64,000 nt of DNA, taken from Devosia sp. Root436 (lineage in GTDB: Bacteria > Pseudomonadota > Alphaproteobacteria > Rhizobiales > Devosiaceae). Made by a program: the position numbers and the translations under genes. The notes below the pieces were generated by a model, which was not told the origin of the DNA, ran no database searches, and worked only from the letters and a program-made list of their open reading frames with translations. Below are positions 25,828 to 35,500 of this stretch, piece after piece. Each line of letters begins with the position of its first letter. Position 1 is the first letter of the stretch. The stretch lies in NCBI RefSeq assembly GCF_001426345.1, contig NZ_LMEM01000001.1:458264-522263 (forward strand), written 5' to 3'.

Positions 25828-26489
25828 GACACCGCCTCGAAGGCTACGCTGTCGCCGGCACCCAGCCGCGTCGGCGGCTCGGCTTGGGGATCGAAATTGC
25901 GAAAATCCGTCCGCCCGATCACATGCCAGCCCGTCGGCATCTCCGTCGCCGCAATCGCCGTTTGCCCCGCCGCGAACAACACGCTCCCCACCGGCACCGC
26001 TGACCGCACCGCCGTTCGGCGCGGCAGGACCAGCTTGTCGGCATGCAGCCCGCAATAAACGAAACCCGGCGCAAAGCCCGTCGCCAGCACGCGCAGCGGG
26101 GCGGCGTTGTGCGCGGCGATGAAATCGGCGGCCGACAGACCCAGCAAAGCCGCAACCTCATTGCGGTCCGGCCCGTCGAAGATAACGGGAATGGTCCAAT
26201 GCGCCGTCGCCAGGGCCGCGTCGCCCAGCGCGAACAGGCGCAGCCGCAACTCCCCGGCAATCGTTGCGGGCGAGACAAGCGGATCGTAGCGCAGCAGGAC
26301 CGAGACCAGGTTGGGCACCACCTCGACCACATCGGCAATGGGTTCGCGATCCAGCGCCAGGGCCAGCGCAATGGCTGCGCGGTTGGCAGCGTCGGTCAGC
26401 GCCGTACCGAAGCGCACCAGCAGGCTCCTGTCGCCCAGCGGAACGATGGTCGGCGTGGGAAATGTCTGGGGGGCGGACGAGCCAGCCAC
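25824..26489 (-). CDS. pxpB: 5-oxoprolinase subunit PxpB
   Basis: A 221-residue subunit of the KipI/PxpB (allophanate hydrolase subunit 1) fold: PLGDRSLLVRFG at the start, VVEVVPNLVSVLLRYDP, then ATGFAPGFVYCG and LPRRTAVRSAVPVGSV. The chosen start is the GTG at 26489 with GAGGAGG seven bases upstream; the ATGs at 26552 and 26522 have no such support. First gene of the pxpBCA operon. 5-oxoproline forms spontaneously from glutamine and is a widespread damage product. Confidence 0.9.
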   Translation of the reverse strand: MAGSSAPQTFPTPTIVPLGDRSLLVRFGTALTDAANRAAIALALALDREPIADVVEVVPNLVSVLLRYDPLVSPATIAGELRLRLFALGDAALATAHWTIPVIFDGPDRNEVAALLGLSAADFIAAHNAAPLRVLATGFAPGFVYCGLHADKLVLPRRTAVRSAVPVGSVLFAAGQTAIAATEMPTGWHVIGRTDFRNFDPQAEPPTRLGAGDSVAFEAVS

Positions 26490-26661
26490 GACGCAGCCTC
26501 CTCGGCCGGAACATGGAGCCATGTCCTGCATGGACCAGCCCGGATCAGTCAACCCGGTCCATAAGCGGCGGAACTCTGCCGCGCTCGGAAGACCGTTCGA
26601 TAGCGCCGTCGCCCTCAGGCAGCGGCCGGATTTGACCTGCCGGGACTAAACGTCCATTCGG

Positions 26662-26838
26662 TCAGTTGGGGTCTTTGCCGTCCTGTTCGATCACGGCATC
26701 GAAAAGCTCCCTGGCCTGCCCCACGCCGATCGCCTCGATGGCGACAGCGGCAATGGCAGCGAACAGCTCTGCGATTTCCTGGGGATCGGTGATTTCGGCG
26801 TCGTCGTCTTCGGCGTCGGCGTTGATCAGAGTGAACAC
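26662..26838 (-). CDS. Small acidic protein, 58 residues
   Basis: A short gene that begins with GTG at 26838, preceded by GGAGG nine bases upstream, and ends with TGA at 26662. The translation is acidic (DAEDDDAEITDPQE) and then helical and Ala-rich (IAELFAAIAAVAIEAIGVG), ending EQDGKDPN. Third positions are GC-rich, as in genuine genes of this genome, whereas the overlapping longer frame gives an Arg-rich nonsense product. No family recognised. It lies upstream of pxpB but 172 bases away, so probably independent. Confidence 0.5.
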   Translation of the reverse strand: MFTLINADAEDDDAEITDPQEIAELFAAIAAVAIEAIGVGQARELFDAVIEQDGKDPN

Positions 26839-26957
26839 AATAACGCGCCTCCAAGTTAGCCAATGGAGGCAGTGTGCGGCGATTCCCGTTACGGAATAAA
26901 TAATGGAAATTGCGGGCTGCCCGGCCGGAGGGCAATTGCCAGAAAGGGCAGCGGCGC

Positions 26958-27191
26958 TTACTCTTCCGGCGCCGTGTTTGCCTCGAGCCAGGATTCGATC
27001 TCGTCGAGGCTCGCCGAAAATGGCTTGGGCACATTGCCGTAGAGTATGGTGTAATTTTCGTCACGGATGGCATGGCCGCCAGTCGTGCCGAGAACCTTCA
27101 TCTTCTCGTCGGTGAGAATGGTCAGGCCATATCGCGCCGCGTAGCGCTTGAGCCGCCGCATCCGCGATACATCAAATTCCTTACGGCTCAC
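26958..27191 (-). CDS. Hypothetical protein, 77 residues
   Basis: I do not recognise the family. It starts at a GTG (27191) with GAGGAAG upstream, 18 bases downstream of the tRNA-Ser gene, and may be co-transcribed with it. The N-terminal 25 residues are basic (RMRRLKRYAARYG), followed by a strand-rich middle (GHAIRDENYTILYG) and an acidic helix (SLDEIESWLEANTAPEE). This mix looks like a compact alpha/beta regulator or RNA-associated protein; that is a guess. Confidence 0.6.
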   Translation of the reverse strand: MSRKEFDVSRMRRLKRYAARYGLTILTDEKMKVLGTTGGHAIRDENYTILYGNVPKPFSASLDEIESWLEANTAPEE

Positions 27192-27209
27192 GGCGCTTCC
27201 TCTGGTCTA

Positions 27210-27297
27210 TGGCGGAAGGGGTGGGATTCGAACCCACGGATGCTTGCACATCGGCGGTTTTCAAGACCGCTGCAATCGACCACTCTGCCACCCTTCC
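27210..27297 (-). tRNA. tRNA-Ser (UGA)
   Basis: A complete 88-base class II tRNA with encoded CCA. Acceptor arm GGAAGGG pairs with CCCTTCC. The anticodon stem GCGGT/ACCGC encloses loop CTTGAAA (anticodon TGA), a long variable arm follows, and the T-arm holds GGTTCGAAT. Confidence 0.96.
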
Positions 27298-27336
27298 ATC
27301 CGCCCAGCGTTTAGCCGCAGAGCAGCGGGCTGTCCA

Positions 27337-27470
27337 GTGCCACGCCCTTGTGGTTCGAGGCGCTGAAGAAGCGCACCTCACCATGAGGGCTACTGCAACA
27401 CCGAGCTAGAAGTAGCCCTCATGGTGAGGTGCGAGCTCTTCGCGAGCCTCGAACCACGAGGGCGTGGCAC
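27337..27470. repeat. 134-bp palindromic intergenic element, copy 1
   Basis: Two nearly complementary ~58-base arms (27337-27394 and 27411-27470) around a 16-base centre. The arms contain TCGTGGTTCGAGG-type and CACCTCACCATGAGGGC blocks. The right end lies four bases after the stop codon of the quinone reductase gene. A second copy at 49003-49132 has closely similar arms but a different 16-base centre. It has no coding capacity and would form a very strong hairpin in RNA. Confidence 0.9.
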
Positions 27471-27474
27471 AGTG

Positions 27475-28446
27475 CTACGGCAGCAGCACCACCGAACCCG
27501 TCGTCTCGCGCCCTTCCAGCGCGCGATGCGCATCCGCCACCTGATCCAGCGGGAATGTCCGGCCGATCTCGATCTTGACGGCGCCGCTCAGCACGGCCGC
27601 AAACAGCTTGTCCGCGCCTTCCAGCAGGTCCGCGCGCTGGGCCAGATAGGTTGCGGTGGTCGGCCGCGTCACGTAGAGCGAGCCCTTGCGCGACAGCACG
27701 GTAATGTCAGGGATGGTCACCACGCCCGAGGCATTGCCGAAACTCACCATCAGCCCACGCGGCCTGAGGCAATCGAGCGATTTGTCGAATGTCGCCTTGC
27801 CGACGCCGTCATAGACCACGTCGACGCCTTTGCCGCCGGTGATCTCACGCACGCGGGCGGCGAAATCCTCTTTGTTGTAGTTGATGACATGATCGCAGCC
27901 ATGCGCCCCGGCCAGCGCCACTTTCTCGTCGCTGCCCGCCGTGCCGATCACGGTGACGCCCAGCGCCTTGGCCCATTGCGTGGCGATGAGCCCGACCCCG
28001 CCCGCCGCCGCATGCCACAGGATGGTCTCTCCCTTGGCAACGGCCCAGGTCTGGAACAGCAGGTAATAGGCGGTCAGCCCCTTGAGCATGATGGCGGCGG
28101 CCGTGCGGTCGTCGATACCGTCAGGGATGGGCACCATGCGGTCGGCCGCGGCGATGCGCTCGGCGGCATAGGCGCCGATGTGACCCTGATAGGCCACGCG
28201 ATCACCCACCTTGAACCCGCTCACGCCCTCGCCGATGGCGGTGATCACCCCGGCGCCTTCATTGCCCGCCACGAAAGGCGTCTTTACCGGATAGAGTCCC
28301 GAGCGCTGGTAGGTATCGATGAAATTGAGGCCAATGGCCGTCTGCCGCAGGGCCACCTGCCCCGGTCCGGGCGCGCCGAGCGTTTGGTCCTCCAGCAGCA
28401 GGACTTCGGGGCCACCGGTCTGGTGGACGACAACGGCCCGGCTCAT
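27475..28446 (-). CDS. NADPH:quinone reductase (zeta-crystallin-like, QOR family)
   Basis: A 323-residue medium-chain reductase without zinc ligands. RAVVVHQTGGPEVLLLED begins the catalytic domain, NFIDTYQRSGLYP is the QOR signature region, and AAAGGVGLIATQWAKALG is the NADPH-binding Rossmann loop. It should reduce quinones by one electron or act on enones with NADPH. It overlaps the terC-family gene by ATGA, suggesting co-expression. Confidence 0.92.
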   Translation of the reverse strand: MSRAVVVHQTGGPEVLLLEDQTLGAPGPGQVALRQTAIGLNFIDTYQRSGLYPVKTPFVAGNEGAGVITAIGEGVSGFKVGDRVAYQGHIGAYAAERIAAADRMVPIPDGIDDRTAAAIMLKGLTAYYLLFQTWAVAKGETILWHAAAGGVGLIATQWAKALGVTVIGTAGSDEKVALAGAHGCDHVINYNKEDFAARVREITGGKGVDVVYDGVGKATFDKSLDCLRPRGLMVSFGNASGVVTIPDITVLSRKGSLYVTRPTTATYLAQRADLLEGADKLFAAVLSGAVKIEIGRTFPLDQVADAHRALEGRETTGSVVLLP

Positions 28447-29336
28447 TTCGACACCTTGGGCTTGCGCGGCGCCGATTTCGGCCGCGACTGGGCGCGGGCC
28501 GTGGGGCTGCTCTTGGCGCTCGGCTTCTTGCCGGCGACCGCAGCGACACCGGCTGCCGACGAGACCGAACCGGTATCCCCGGTAAAGGGCGTCATCTTGG
28601 GCCGAGCGGCCCCGCCCTTGCTGCCGGCCTTGCGCTGCTTGGCAATGATATTGATCGCTTCCACCAGTACCGAGAAGCCCATGGCGGCGTAGATATAGCC
28701 CTTGGGAATGTGGAAGCCGAGGCCATCGGCCACCAGCGACACGCCGATCAGCAGCAGGAAGGCCAGAGCCAGCATCTTGGTGGTCGGGTGGTCGGCGACG
28801 AATTTGGCCACCGGGCCGGAAGCGACGAACATCACCCCGACGGCGACGATGACGGCGGCGATCATCACCTCGACATGTTCGGCCATGCCGACGGCGGTGA
28901 CGATGGAATCGATCGAGAACACCATGTCGATGACGATGATCTGGGCGATGATGGCGGAAAACACCGCCGAAGCGCCGGCCTTGAGGTCGGCCTCGTGCGG
29001 CTCTTCGATGGCGGCGTGCATTTCGTGCGTGGCCTTGTAGACAAGGAACACGCCGCCAGCGATCAGGATCAGGTCCTTCCAGGACAGATTGAGTCCGAAG
29101 GCGGAAATGGCCGGCTGGGTCAGGCTGATGATCCAGGAGATGACCAGCAGGAGCAGGATACGGAAGATCAGCGCCAGCGCCAGGCCCAGTTGGCGGGCAC
29201 GGTCGGCCTGCGCCTTGGGCAGGCGCGACACCAGCACGGAAATGAAGACGATGTTGTCGATACCCAGCACGATTTCCATCACCGTGAGGGTACCGAAGGC
29301 GATCCAGGCATTGGGATCGGCCAATAGCTCAAGCAT
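28443..29336 (-). CDS. TerC family integral membrane protein
   Basis: A 297-residue protein with about seven membrane helices. The conserved EIVLGIDNIVFISVL and IVIDMVFSIDSIVTAVGM segments each carry the acidic residues typical of TerC/Alx proteins, which are linked to manganese export and metal or tellurite resistance. The C-terminal 60 residues form a basic Ala/Ser/Lys/Pro tail absent from most relatives. The ATG at 29336 is preferred: GGAG lies six bases upstream, whereas the Met at 29348 has none. Overlaps the quinone reductase. Confidence 0.9.
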   Translation of the reverse strand: MLELLADPNAWIAFGTLTVMEIVLGIDNIVFISVLVSRLPKAQADRARQLGLALALIFRILLLLVISWIISLTQPAISAFGLNLSWKDLILIAGGVFLVYKATHEMHAAIEEPHEADLKAGASAVFSAIIAQIIVIDMVFSIDSIVTAVGMAEHVEVMIAAVIVAVGVMFVASGPVAKFVADHPTTKMLALAFLLLIGVSLVADGLGFHIPKGYIYAAMGFSVLVEAINIIAKQRKAGSKGGAARPKMTPFTGDTGSVSSAAGVAAVAGKKPSAKSSPTARAQSRPKSAPRKPKVSK

Positions 29337-29523
29337 TGTCGGCTCCATTTCGAGTCACATACGTTTTGCTCATCTTAGCGGAGCTTGGCGCGCAGGAAAG
29401 GCCACTTGGCAGAGTTTTCCGCGCGGCGCGCCGTTGGCGGCACAAAGTCGCTGCTCTGGCGCTGGCCCCGGTATGGCGACGGGTGATAGCCTTGGCGCCA
29501 GTCTGTTTTTGCGAGTAACACAA

Positions 29524-29976
29524 ATGGAATCGTTCACGCCGCTCACCGCCGCGCTTGGCGGCGCCCTTATCGGCCTTGCCGCCGCCGTGCTGTGGCTGGG
29601 CAATGGCCGTATCGCCGGCATATCCGGCATTTTTGGCCAGCTTTTGCCACCGGCGCAGACGGTAGTCTGGCGCGTGGTGTTCCTCGTAGCGCTGGTGGCC
29701 GCGACCTTTGCCGCAGCACAGCTCTTTCCCGGCCTTGGCGTGGGCGGCGAGGCTCCGGCCCGGCTGGTCGAGGCGCCGCCCGCCTGGGGCGTGCCGACGC
29801 CGGTCTGGCTGGCGATAGCGGGCCTGCTCACCGGCCTCGGCACCAAGATCGGCAATGGCTGCACCTCGGGCCATGGCGTCTGCGGGCTGGCCAGGCTGTC
29901 GCTGCGTTCGCTGGTGGCGATGCTGGTGTTTTTCGGCGTCGCCATCGTCACCGTCGCCGTGACGGGGGTGGTGTGA
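29524..29976 (+). CDS. YeeE/YedE family sulfur transporter, N-terminal half
   Basis: A 150-residue protein with about four helices. GNGCTSGHGVCGLARLS (110-126) is the cysteine-bearing YeeE/YedE motif. Larger relatives such as TsuA/YeeE import thiosulfate through conserved cysteines; here the transporter is split in two genes and this one supplies the first half. The next gene starts inside its stop (TGATG). The ATG at 29524 has only a weak upstream GAG. Confidence 0.88.
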   Translation: MESFTPLTAALGGALIGLAAAVLWLGNGRIAGISGIFGQLLPPAQTVVWRVVFLVALVAATFAAAQLFPGLGVGGEAPARLVEAPPAWGVPTPVWLAIAGLLTGLGTKIGNGCTSGHGVCGLARLSLRSLVAMLVFFGVAIVTVAVTGVV

Positions 29977-30446
29977 TGGCCAATCTCAGGCTGCCCTACC
30001 TCGCCACCGCCGCGCTCAGCGGCTTGCTGTTCGGTTCCGGCCTTTACGTTTCGCAGATGGTCGATCCATTCAAGGTGCTGCACTTCCTCGATTTCGGCGC
30101 CATTCCCAGCGGCGGCTGGGACCCCAGTCTCGCGTTCGTCATGGGCGCGGCGCTCATCGTCATGTTTGTCGCCGTCCGCATCGGCAGGGGCCGCGCGGCG
30201 CCGCTGTTCGACACCAGCTTCCACGAGCCCGAATACAAAAAGATCGACCGGCGGCTGATCGGCGGCGCCGTGCTGTTCGGCATCGGCTGGGGCATGGCCG
30301 GCATCTGCCCCGGCCCGGCCATTTCGCTGATCGGCTTCCTGCCCGACAATCTCTGGATTTTCCTCGTCGCCATGTTCGCCGGCTCATTGGCCGGTAGCTT
30401 CATCGTGCCGAGCGGCCACGCCCGACGCCTGGCAGACGCAAAATGA
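29976..30446 (+). CDS. YeeE/YedE family sulfur transporter, C-terminal half (DUF6691)
   Basis: A 156-residue membrane protein and partner of the preceding gene. SGLLFGSGLYVSQMVDPFKVLHFLD is the typical start, and GWGMAGICPGPA (C111) is the second cysteine motif. Together the halves should make a sulfur-compound channel of the YeeE/YedE type. It overlaps both neighbours (TGATG before, ATGA after), so it is translated together with the monooxygenase downstream. Confidence 0.9.
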   Translation: MANLRLPYLATAALSGLLFGSGLYVSQMVDPFKVLHFLDFGAIPSGGWDPSLAFVMGAALIVMFVAVRIGRGRAAPLFDTSFHEPEYKKIDRRLIGGAVLFGIGWGMAGICPGPAISLIGFLPDNLWIFLVAMFAGSLAGSFIVPSGHARRLADAK

Positions 30447-31594
30447 GCGGCTATGACGCCGATGCCATCGTGGTAGGTGGCGGCCTTGCCGGGGCCGCCG
30501 CCGCCATTGCCGTCGCCAGGGCCGGGCTCAGGACCATCCATCTGGCGCCATCCGGCCCGCCCGACCGCCGCACTTCGGCGCTGATGATGCCGAGCGTGGA
30601 TTTCCTGCGCAGCGCCGGGCTGATCGACGAGCCGGCCGCGCTCGGCCATGCGCTGACGCAGATCCGCATCATCGACGCCACCGGCCGGCTGATCCGCGCG
30701 CCCGAAACCCTGTTTGACGCCACCGAGGCCGGCATGGACGCCTTTGGCTGGAACTTTGCCAATATGCGGCTGCTGGAGCGCTTTCACGCTGTCGCCGCCA
30801 CCCTGCCCAATCTCGAAACCCGTAACGTCGGGGCTACCGATTTGTCCGGCATCGGCATCGCCCTCGCCGACGGTTCCCGTCTCAGCGCCCCGCTGATCGT
30901 CGGCGCCGATGGCAAGAAATCGCTGGTCCGTGCTGCTTCCGGCATAAAGACCCGCGAAACCGCCTTCACCCAGGCGGCCCTGGTCTGCGACCTCGATCTC
31001 GGCCGCCCCATCGGCGGCGCCTCCATCGAGTTCCACTATCCGCAGGGGCCGTTCACCCTGGTTCCGGCAGGCGCCAATCGCGCCAATCTGGTGTGGATCG
31101 AGGACCGCGCGGTCCTCGAAGCCGCCAAGGCCGCGGGCCCCGAGGCGCTGGTCGCCACCTTCCTCGACAAGTCGCAGCGCCTGTTCGGCGCCATCACGCT
31201 GGCGAGCCCGGCCTTCGTCTTCCCGCTCAGCACGCTGGGCGTCGACAGCGCCGGAGCCGATGGCGTAGTGTTGGTGGGCGAAGCCGCCCACGCCTTCCCG
31301 CCTATCGGCGCGCAAGGGCTCAATCTGGGCCTGCGCGATGTCGCCGACCTCGCCGCGTCCCTTGCCGCCATCGACCGCACCACGCCCGATTGGGCCAGCC
31401 GCGTCAGCGCCGACTATGCCGCCCGCCGCGCCGCCGACCTCGCCCGCACCGGCGGCATGGTGGACACCCTGTTCCGCTCGCTGCTGGCCGAGATGATCCC
31501 GGCCCAGGCTTTGCGGGCCGGAGGCCTATGGGCGCTCAAGCTGACGCCGGGCCTGCGCAAGCAGGCTTTTGCGGTGGGCATGGGGGATCGCTGA
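30443..31594 (+). CDS. UbiH/UbiF/COQ6 family FAD-dependent monooxygenase
   Basis: A 383-residue flavoprotein. The FAD dinucleotide-binding loop VVGGGLAGAAAAIA is at 11-24, a middle loop reads IVGADGKKSLVR, and the second FAD motif is VLVGEAAHAFPPIGAQGLNLG. The family adds hydroxyl groups in ubiquinone synthesis; the exact ring position cannot be told. It is co-translated with the YeeE/YedE genes (ATGA overlap), an unusual pairing. A bidirectional terminator follows. Confidence 0.88.
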   Translation: MSGYDADAIVVGGGLAGAAAAIAVARAGLRTIHLAPSGPPDRRTSALMMPSVDFLRSAGLIDEPAALGHALTQIRIIDATGRLIRAPETLFDATEAGMDAFGWNFANMRLLERFHAVAATLPNLETRNVGATDLSGIGIALADGSRLSAPLIVGADGKKSLVRAASGIKTRETAFTQAALVCDLDLGRPIGGASIEFHYPQGPFTLVPAGANRANLVWIEDRAVLEAAKAAGPEALVATFLDKSQRLFGAITLASPAFVFPLSTLGVDSAGADGVVLVGEAAHAFPPIGAQGLNLGLRDVADLAASLAAIDRTTPDWASRVSADYAARRAADLARTGGMVDTLFRSLLAEMIPAQALRAGGLWALKLTPGLRKQAFAVGMGDR

Positions 31595-31616
31595 TACTCC
31601 GCCACGCCCACCAAAC

Positions 31617-31644
31617 AAAAGGGCGCCGTCACCGGCGCCCTTTT
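31617..31644. terminator. Bidirectional intrinsic terminator
   Basis: A 12-bp stem with A and T ends (31617-31628 with 31633-31644, loop TCAC). It lies between the convergent monooxygenase and IalB-like genes and has a U-run in either direction. Confidence 0.9.
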
Positions 31645-31664
31645 AAAATTCCGATACCGAACCC

Positions 31665-32399
31665 TTACTGGGCCGGCGGCGTCTCCGCTGCCGGGGCGTC
31701 GGTGCCCGCGGCGGGGGCGGCCGTGCCGTCGAGCTGGCGGCGGAGTTCCTCGGCGCGGTCCTGCAGCACCTGCTCCAGCGCGTTCTCGCCCGAGGTTTCC
31801 TGGCGGAATTCGTCAAAGGTCAGCGCGGCGTCGCCATCATAGGCGGCGGTGAAGCCGGCCAGGGTGATCTCGATGGTCAGGTCCTGGTTCTGGCGGTTCT
31901 TGGCGGTCAGCTTGAGCGTGCCGCCCTTCTTGAGCGAGTTCACATACTGCTCGTTGATGACAAGCTGGGTGGCGCATGAGGTCGGGTCGCACAGCATGTA
32001 GGGCACGCGGATCGGCTTGGCGCCATCGATCTGCCAGGTCAGGCCGAACGGCAGCAACACGCCGAGCGGAACGGCCGCAACGGCAAGCAGCCGGCTTTCC
32101 TGGCCCGGATCGTCGCGCAGCAGGAACGAGCCAAGGAACTGGCCGTTGGCGAGAACCACCTGGCGCATGATGCAGGCCTGCTGCCCATCGGGCAGCGGAT
32201 CGCAGACCTTGAGCCAGTTCTGGCTAGCCGCGGCGGCGTCGGCGGGAGCAGCAGCAGCACCCGCTGCGGGGGCCTCGGCAGCAGGCGCCTCGGCGGCCGG
32301 GGCTTCGGCTGGCGTGGCTTCCTGGGCATAGGCGGACAGGGGGGACAGCATGAGCGCGGCCACCGCAAAACCGGCGACGAGAGGTTTCCTGATGTTCAT
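31665..32399 (-). CDS. Invasion-associated locus B (IalB) family protein
   Basis: A 244-residue secreted protein: signal peptide (cleavage after AYA), an Ala/Pro/Glu repeat linker (about 27-55), then the IalB domain with WLKVCDPLPDGQQACIMRQ, LLPFGLTWQIDG and MLCDPTSCATQLVINEQYV. The four cysteines probably pair in the periplasm. The name comes from Bartonella; most homologues belong to free-living alphaproteobacteria. A C-terminal Ala/Pro-rich tail is present. The start at 32399 follows AAGGAA. Confidence 0.9.
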   Translation of the reverse strand: MNIRKPLVAGFAVAALMLSPLSAYAQEATPAEAPAAEAPAAEAPAAGAAAAPADAAAASQNWLKVCDPLPDGQQACIMRQVVLANGQFLGSFLLRDDPGQESRLLAVAAVPLGVLLPFGLTWQIDGAKPIRVPYMLCDPTSCATQLVINEQYVNSLKKGGTLKLTAKNRQNQDLTIEITLAGFTAAYDGDAALTFDEFRQETSGENALEQVLQDRAEELRRQLDGTAAPAAGTDAPAAETPPAQ

Positions 32400-32544
32400 A
32401 GAATTTCCTTGGCTTCTTTGGCGGTCCCGGTGACCTTGTGCCACCTTGAGAATTGAACAGCCCTTCAAGTGCTGAATTCGGGCAATAACATGACCGATAC
32501 TGCTTGCCAAAGCATTATGGCAGGACAGGGTTGATGTGACCCGG

Positions 32545-35500
32545 TCAGGACGCATTTTCGGCCAATTTTGCCAGGCGTGACAGGATTGCGGCGGCTCCCT
32601 TGAGCCGGTCGTTGGGGGTTGGCCAGTTGCGGGCGAACACGAGTTTCTGATCGGGCTTGATGCGAACCTGGTTGGCCGGGTCGCTCACCAGCCGCACCAA
32701 GGCCGTCGGATTGGGGAATTCGTTGTTGCGCAGGCTAATCACCGCGCCCTTGGGGCCGGCATCCACCTTTTCGACATTGGCCTGGCGGCAGAGCGCCTTG
32801 ACCAGGATCACCTTAAGCAGCGCTTCCACCTCTTCCGGCAGCGGCCCGAAGCGGTCGATCAATTCTGCGCCAGCGGCGTCGATATCGCGGATATCGGTGA
32901 GGTCACCCAGCCGGCGATAGAGCTGCATGCGCAATTGCAGGTCGGGCACATAATGCTCGGGGATCATCACCGGCATGCCCAGCGAGATCTGCGGGCTCCA
33001 TTCGTTGCGATCCTCGTATTCCTCGTCGCCGCTCTTGAGGTTGGCTACCGCCTCTTCCAACATCGCCTGGTAGAGCTCGTAGCCCACCTCGCGAATATGG
33101 CCCGATTGCTCGTCGCCCAGCAGGTTCCCGGCGCCGCGGATATCGAGGTCGTGGCTGGCGAGCTGGAACCCCGCGCCCAGGCTTTCCAGCGATTGCAGCA
33201 CGCCCAGCCGCCGCTCGGCGGTATCGGTGAGCTTGCGGTCGGGCGGCACGGTGAACAGCGCATAGGCGCGCTGCTTGGCCCGGCCGATGCGGCCGCGGAT
33301 CTGGTAAAGCTGCGCCAGCCCGAAATGGTCGGCGCGATGCACGATCAGCGTATTGGCATTGGGAATGTCCAGACCCGATTCAACGATCGTCGTCGCCACC
33401 AGGACGTCGAACTTGTTGTCGTAGAAGGCATTCATGATGTCGTCGAGTTCGCCCGGCGCCATCTGCCCATTGGCCACCACGAAGCTGACTTCGGGCACCT
33501 GCGCCTTGAGGAAATCGGCGATCTCGTGCTGGTCCCGGATGCGCGGCACCACGTAGAAGCTCTGTCCGCCACGATATTTTTCGCGCAGCAGCGCCTCGCG
33601 GATCGACAGCGCATCGAAGGGCGAGATGAAGGTGCGGATGGCCAGCCGGTCCACCGGCGGCGTCGCCAGCAGCGACAGGTCCCGTACCCCGGTCAGCGCC
33701 AGTTGCAGCGTGCGCGGGATCGGCGTCGCCGTCAGCGTCAGCACATGCACATTGGCCTTGAGTTCCTTGAGCCTTTCCTTGTGGCCCACGCCGAAATGCT
33801 GCTCCTCGTCGATGATCAGCAGGCCGAGATCCCTGAACCTGATCGTCTTGCTCAGCAGCGCATGCGTACCCACGACGATATCGACCTGTCCGTCGGCCAG
33901 CCCGTCCTTGGTCGCCTTCAGTTCTGCCGCCGGCACCATGCGCGAGGCATGGCGCACCCGCACCGGCAGGCCCTTGAAGCGTTCGGAGAAAGTCTTGAAA
34001 TGCTGCCGCGCCAGCAAGGTCGTCGGCACCACCACGGCAACCTGCTTGCCGCTCAGGGCCAAGGCAAAGGCGGCGCGCAGGGCCACTTCGGTCTTGCCGA
34101 ACCCCACATCGCCGCAGACCAGCCGGTCCATGACCCGGCCCGAGGTCACGTCGTCGAACACCGCCTCGATGGCGGCCATCTGGTCCTCGGTTTCCTCATA
34201 GGGGAAGCGGGCGGCGAATTCGTCATAGGCGCCGGGATTGATCTCGACCACATCGGCCCGCGTCAGCAGGCGCGCCGCCGCGATCTTGATGAGTTGCTCC
34301 GCCATTTCGCGGATGCGCTTCTTGAGCTTGCCCTTCTTGGCCTGCCAGGCCACGCCGCCCAGCCTGTCGAGTGTCACATTGCCGTCGTCGCTGCCATAGC
34401 GGGTCAGCAGCTCGATATTTTCCACCGGCAGGTAGAGCTTGGTGTCGCCGCCATATTCAAGCTCGACACATTCATGCGGCGCCCCGCCCGCCTCGATAAC
34501 CTTGAGCCCGATGAAGCGGCCGATGCCGTGATCGACATGCACCACCAGGTCGCCGGCCGAAAGGCTCGCCGCCTCGGTCAGCGCGTCCGATGCCTTCTTC
34601 TTGCGCTGCGGCCGCAGGATGCGCTCGCCGAGAATGTCCTGCTCGCTGAGAACCAGCAGGTCCTTGGTCTCGAAGCCGGTTTCGAGCGGCAGCACCACCA
34701 GCGAGGTCGTGGCGGCGCTCGTCGTCTCGGCATCGCGCCAGTTTTCCGCCAGCCGCGGATTGGTCAACCCATGGTCCTTGAGCACCTGCACCATGCGGTC
34801 GCGCGTGCCCGTGCTCCAGCAGGCTACGATAGCCCGCCTGCCCGCGCGCCGTTCGGCCAGCAGCCGGTCCACCACCGACTGGAACAGGTTGGTGTCGGTC
34901 GCCTGCCGCTCGGCGGCAAAGCTGGGCGCGATATGCCCGCCGGCATCGTCACTTGCCTTGGTGTCCGGCGCCATGAACTGGCTGAGCTGGATCACCGAAG
35001 CGCCCGCCAGCGCGTAGGGATGCGCATCCACGTCGTAGAGCAATTCCGGCTTGATCGGCTTGTAGGGCGCTCCCGAGCCGGCCACCACCGGCAGCAACCG
35101 GGCCGCCTCGCGCGCATCGTAATAGTCGCGCACCTGCGTCACGCGGTCGGCATAGGCTTCCACCGCCTGCTCGTCGAAGACGAAAGGCGCATCGCCTACA
35201 TAATCGGCCAGGGTGTCGAGATGTTCGTAGAAAAACGGCAGCCAGTGCTCTGTGCCCGAATAGCGCGAACCGCCGCTGACCGAGGCATAGAGCGTGTCGT
35301 CCACGGTATTGCCGCCAAACGTCGCCGTATAATTCTGCCGGAACCGTCTTATCGTCGTCTCGGTAAGTACCACTTCGCTCATCGGCGTCAGATCGACGCG
35401 CTTGAGCGTACCCGTTGTGCGCTGGCTGTCCGGGTCGAAAGTACGGATCGATTCGAGCTGGCTGCCGAAAAAGTCGAAGCGCAACGGCGCCTCGGCGCTG

